A DNA stretch of 6,730 nt from an uncultured Syntrophomonadaceae bacterium (GTDB lineage: Bacteria > Bacillota > Syntrophomonadia > Syntrophomonadales > Syntrophomonadaceae), in NCBI GenBank assembly GCA_944391275.1, contig CALXSZ010000106.1, positions 1-6,730 of the forward strand, in the 5' to 3' direction. Each line of letters begins with the position of its first letter. Positions within the stretch are counted from its first letter, which is position 1. Both the position numbers and the translations under genes were made by a program. The notes below the pieces were generated by a model. The model saw only the letters and a list, made by a program, of their open reading frames with translations. It was not told the origin of the DNA and searched no databases. Shown in pieces: positions 5,245 through 6,730 of this stretch.

Positions 5245-5332
5245 TTACATTCCTTAAGAAGGGGTTTCCATTCATAAAGTTTTCCCTTTCCGCAACTCTT
5301 CTATCTTATAAGCCCACTTCCGAGGAACGATT

Positions 5333-6178
5333 TTACTTTTGCTCGTCTACCGGCGGAACCATCGTTGCATACTGTTCCAACAATTCCGGCGTACGGGTAT
5401 AGTATCGTTTTTGCTTGTCCATAGCGGAAATCGCCGCCATTTCATCGTCCTTCAGGGTAAAGTCAAACACGGCGAAATTATCGCGGATGTGTTCCGGATT
5501 TTTAGAACCGGGAATGACAATGTGCCCGGCCTGTATATGCCAACGCAAAATGATCTGTGCGCGGCTCTTGCCGTATTTGGCGGCGTATTGCGCAAATAGC
5601 GGTTCCTCGACAAGCGCAGAATCCCCATGTCCCAGCGGATACCACGCTTGAATAGCGATCTTTTCCCCTGCTAGGAAGTTCTTCATCGCTTTTTCCTGAG
5701 AGTAGGGATGCACTTCGGTCTGCAAAACCGTCGGCTTCACTTCACAGATATCCAGAATTTCCTGGATCTGCGTTTCGTCGAAGTTGGATAATCCGATGGC
5801 CCGAACTTTGCCTTCCCGATACGCTTTTTCCATCTGTTGATATCCTGCGATATAATTGCCGGCTGGTTGGTGGAGCAGCAATAGATCCACGTAATCGGTA
5901 TCCAGCCTTTTCAGCGTCTTTTCCACCGCATCGGCCTGTTCATAAAAAGATGGCCACAGTTTTGTTTCCAAAAAAATATCCTCTCTGTCCAGTCCGGACG
6001 TTTTCATGGCGCGCCCAACCGCCTTCTCATTAACATAGGCGTTAGCGGTATCAATTAAACGATAACCCGTTTCCAGTGCGCTGCGAACGGAACGTTCGGC
6101 CTCATCCGGCGTTAATAAAAACGTTCCGATCCCTAGCATAGGCATGTTGATTCCATTATTTAAGGTTGTATATTCCAT
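5333..6178 (-). CDS. Aldo/keto reductase (2,5-diketo-D-gluconate reductase type)
   Basis: This 281-residue cytoplasmic NAD(P)H-dependent oxidoreductase reduces aldehydes or ketones to alcohols; the physiological substrate is unknown. The catalytic tetrad of the AKR superfamily is complete: Asp43 and Tyr48 in LIDTANAYVNEKAVG, Lys73 in ETKLW, and His103 in LLLLHQPAG. Further family signatures are GKVRAIGLSNF (123-133), the ALQTEVHPY-like TVLQTEVHPYSQ (150-161) and the cofactor-binding IPGSKNPEHIRDN (222-234). The start is ATG at 6176-6178, with AAGGAG at 6188-6193 nine bases upstream. The gene begins only 5 bases after the preceding aldo/keto reductase stop, so the two are one transcription unit. 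No terminator directly follows; the nearest is at 4890-4836. Confidence 0.93.
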   Translation of the reverse strand: MEYTTLNNGINMPMLGIGTFLLTPDEAERSVRSALETGYRLIDTANAYVNEKAVGRAMKTSGLDREDIFLETKLWPSFYEQADAVEKTLKRLDTDYVDLLLLHQPAGNYIAGYQQMEKAYREGKVRAIGLSNFDETQIQEILDICEVKPTVLQTEVHPYSQEKAMKNFLAGEKIAIQAWYPLGHGDSALVEEPLFAQYAAKYGKSRAQIILRWHIQAGHIVIPGSKNPEHIRDNFAVFDFTLKDDEMAAISAMDKQKRYYTRTPELLEQYATMVPPVDEQK

Positions 6179-6183
6179 CTTGA

Positions 6184-6730
6184 TTATCTCCTTTTTTCAT
6201 TTTTTACGATCCTGGCTCCGCCAAATACTTCAGACATGGGAACCGTATCCAACACCCGATCCAATGCAGCTACCTCGGATGCTTCCAATTCTATATCGGC
6301 GGCGCCTGCGTTTTCTTGTAAACGCTCCAACTTGCGGGTTCCGGGAATGGGTACGATCCACGGCTTTTTACACAGCATCCAGGCTAAAGAAATTTGAGCG
6401 GGTGTAGCATTTTTCCGTTCCGCCATACGCTGAATTTCTGTGAGCAACTCCTGATTTTGCTCCACAGCCTGGGGCGTAAACTGCGGCATTGCGCTGCGGT
6501 AATCCGTTCCCGGTTCAAATGAAGCATCCTTCCCGTATTTTCCGCTTAAGAAACCGTTCGCCATAGGGGAAAACGCTGCATAGCCAATGTTCAGCTCTTC
6601 CAACACTGGAAAAAGCGCTTCATGCCAGCGGGCCATCATCGAATAACGGTTTTGAACCGCCGTTACCGGGCAAACCACGTGCGCGCGCCGAATGATTTCC
6701 TCAGAAGCTTCCGAAAGCCCCCAATGCGTA
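6184..6730 (-). CDS. Aldo/keto reductase (YhdN/IolS/AKR13-like), C-terminal part; start beyond the right edge
   Basis: The frame is open from the window edge, giving about 182 residues that begin THWGLSEASEEIIRRAH. This and the following VCPVTAVQNRYSMM correspond to the middle of AKR11/AKR13-type proteins (HWGLSE, then PVTAVQ-YS). Later signatures are GYAAFSPMANGFLSGKYG, NATPAQISLAWML and the cofactor-phosphate loop IVPIPGTRKLERLQEN. The catalytic tetrad lies in the missing N-terminal half, so activity cannot be judged. The GTG at 6676-6678 is internal to the conserved domain and is not the true start. It is of a different AKR subfamily from its downstream neighbour, so the pair is not a recent tandem duplication. 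Substrate unknown. Confidence 0.9.
   Translation of the reverse strand, partial: THWGLSEASEEIIRRAHVVCPVTAVQNRYSMMARWHEALFPVLEELNIGYAAFSPMANGFLSGKYGKDASFEPGTDYRSAMPQFTPQAVEQNQELLTEIQRMAERKNATPAQISLAWMLCKKPWIVPIPGTRKLERLQENAGAADIELEASEVAALDRVLDTVPMSEVFGGARIVKNEKRR

Larger units (their letters stand above)
4690..5332. other. 643-base intergenic region of unclear content
   Basis: In transcription order it holds a purine-rich stretch (5300-5160 on the minus strand), a possible 50-codon ORF (5244-5092), about 200 bases rich in inverted repeats (5116-4953), the terminator (4890-4836), a purine-rich spacer and the sporulation promoter (4747-4718). No terminator follows the aldo/keto reductase stop directly. 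No match to tRNA, tmRNA, RNase P RNA, SRP RNA or a riboswitch class that I can recognise was found. Confidence 0.6.

Noticed and set aside
5040..5402. 120-codon plus-strand frame
   Set aside because: No ribosome binding site before the ATG; it runs antisense into the end of the aldo/keto reductase gene, and its composition (Ser, Phe and Arg rich) looks like a reading of the opposite strand.

Overview
The window looks like chromosomal DNA from an endospore-forming member of the Bacillota, most likely class Clostridia. Three things suggest this: a GerW (YtfJ) sporulation protein behind a DUF2953 (YtfI-like) partner, a type II fatty-acid synthesis cluster that uses FabK as its enoyl-ACP reductase, and uniformly strong AGGAGG-type ribosome binding sites in moderately AT-rich DNA. 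Placement below class is not supported by what can be seen. Every convincing gene lies on the minus strand, so transcription runs from high to low coordinates.

Read in the direction of transcription, the window starts with two adjacent aldo/keto reductase genes of different subfamilies (6730-6184, lacking its N-terminus, and 6178-5333). A gap of about 640 bases follows (5332-4690). It holds a possible 50-residue ORF, several nested inverted repeats on the minus strand, a strong minus-strand terminator (stem 4854-4890) and, close to the next gene, a promoter that fits the forespore sigma-F/sigma-G consensus. Next comes a two-gene sporulation unit, a DUF2953 membrane-anchored protein (4689-4099) and gerW (4084-3629), closed by a canonical terminator (3561-3598).

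After a gap of about 360 bases, a vegetative-type extended -10 promoter (3377-3349) drives fatty-acid synthesis genes: acpP (3269-3039), a 15-bp perfect hairpin (2975-3011), accD (2857-1973, TTG start), accA (1992-1189, overlapping accD by 20 bases), fabH (1177-230) and the first 71 codons of fabK (215-1). AccD and AccA form the carboxyltransferase that makes malonyl-CoA, FabH performs the first condensation onto ACP, FabK performs the last reduction of each elongation cycle, and AcpP carries the acyl chain. The biotin carboxylase half of acetyl-CoA carboxylase (accB, accC) and fabD/fabG/fabF/fabZ are not in the window; they may lie beyond position 1 or elsewhere.

No mobile element, CRISPR array, tRNA, rRNA or clearly novel defence or metabolic system was found. 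The least explained part is 4836-5332. The most useful regulatory observations are the sporulation-type promoter before the DUF2953 gene, the hairpin separating acpP from accD, and the palindromes at the acpP promoter.
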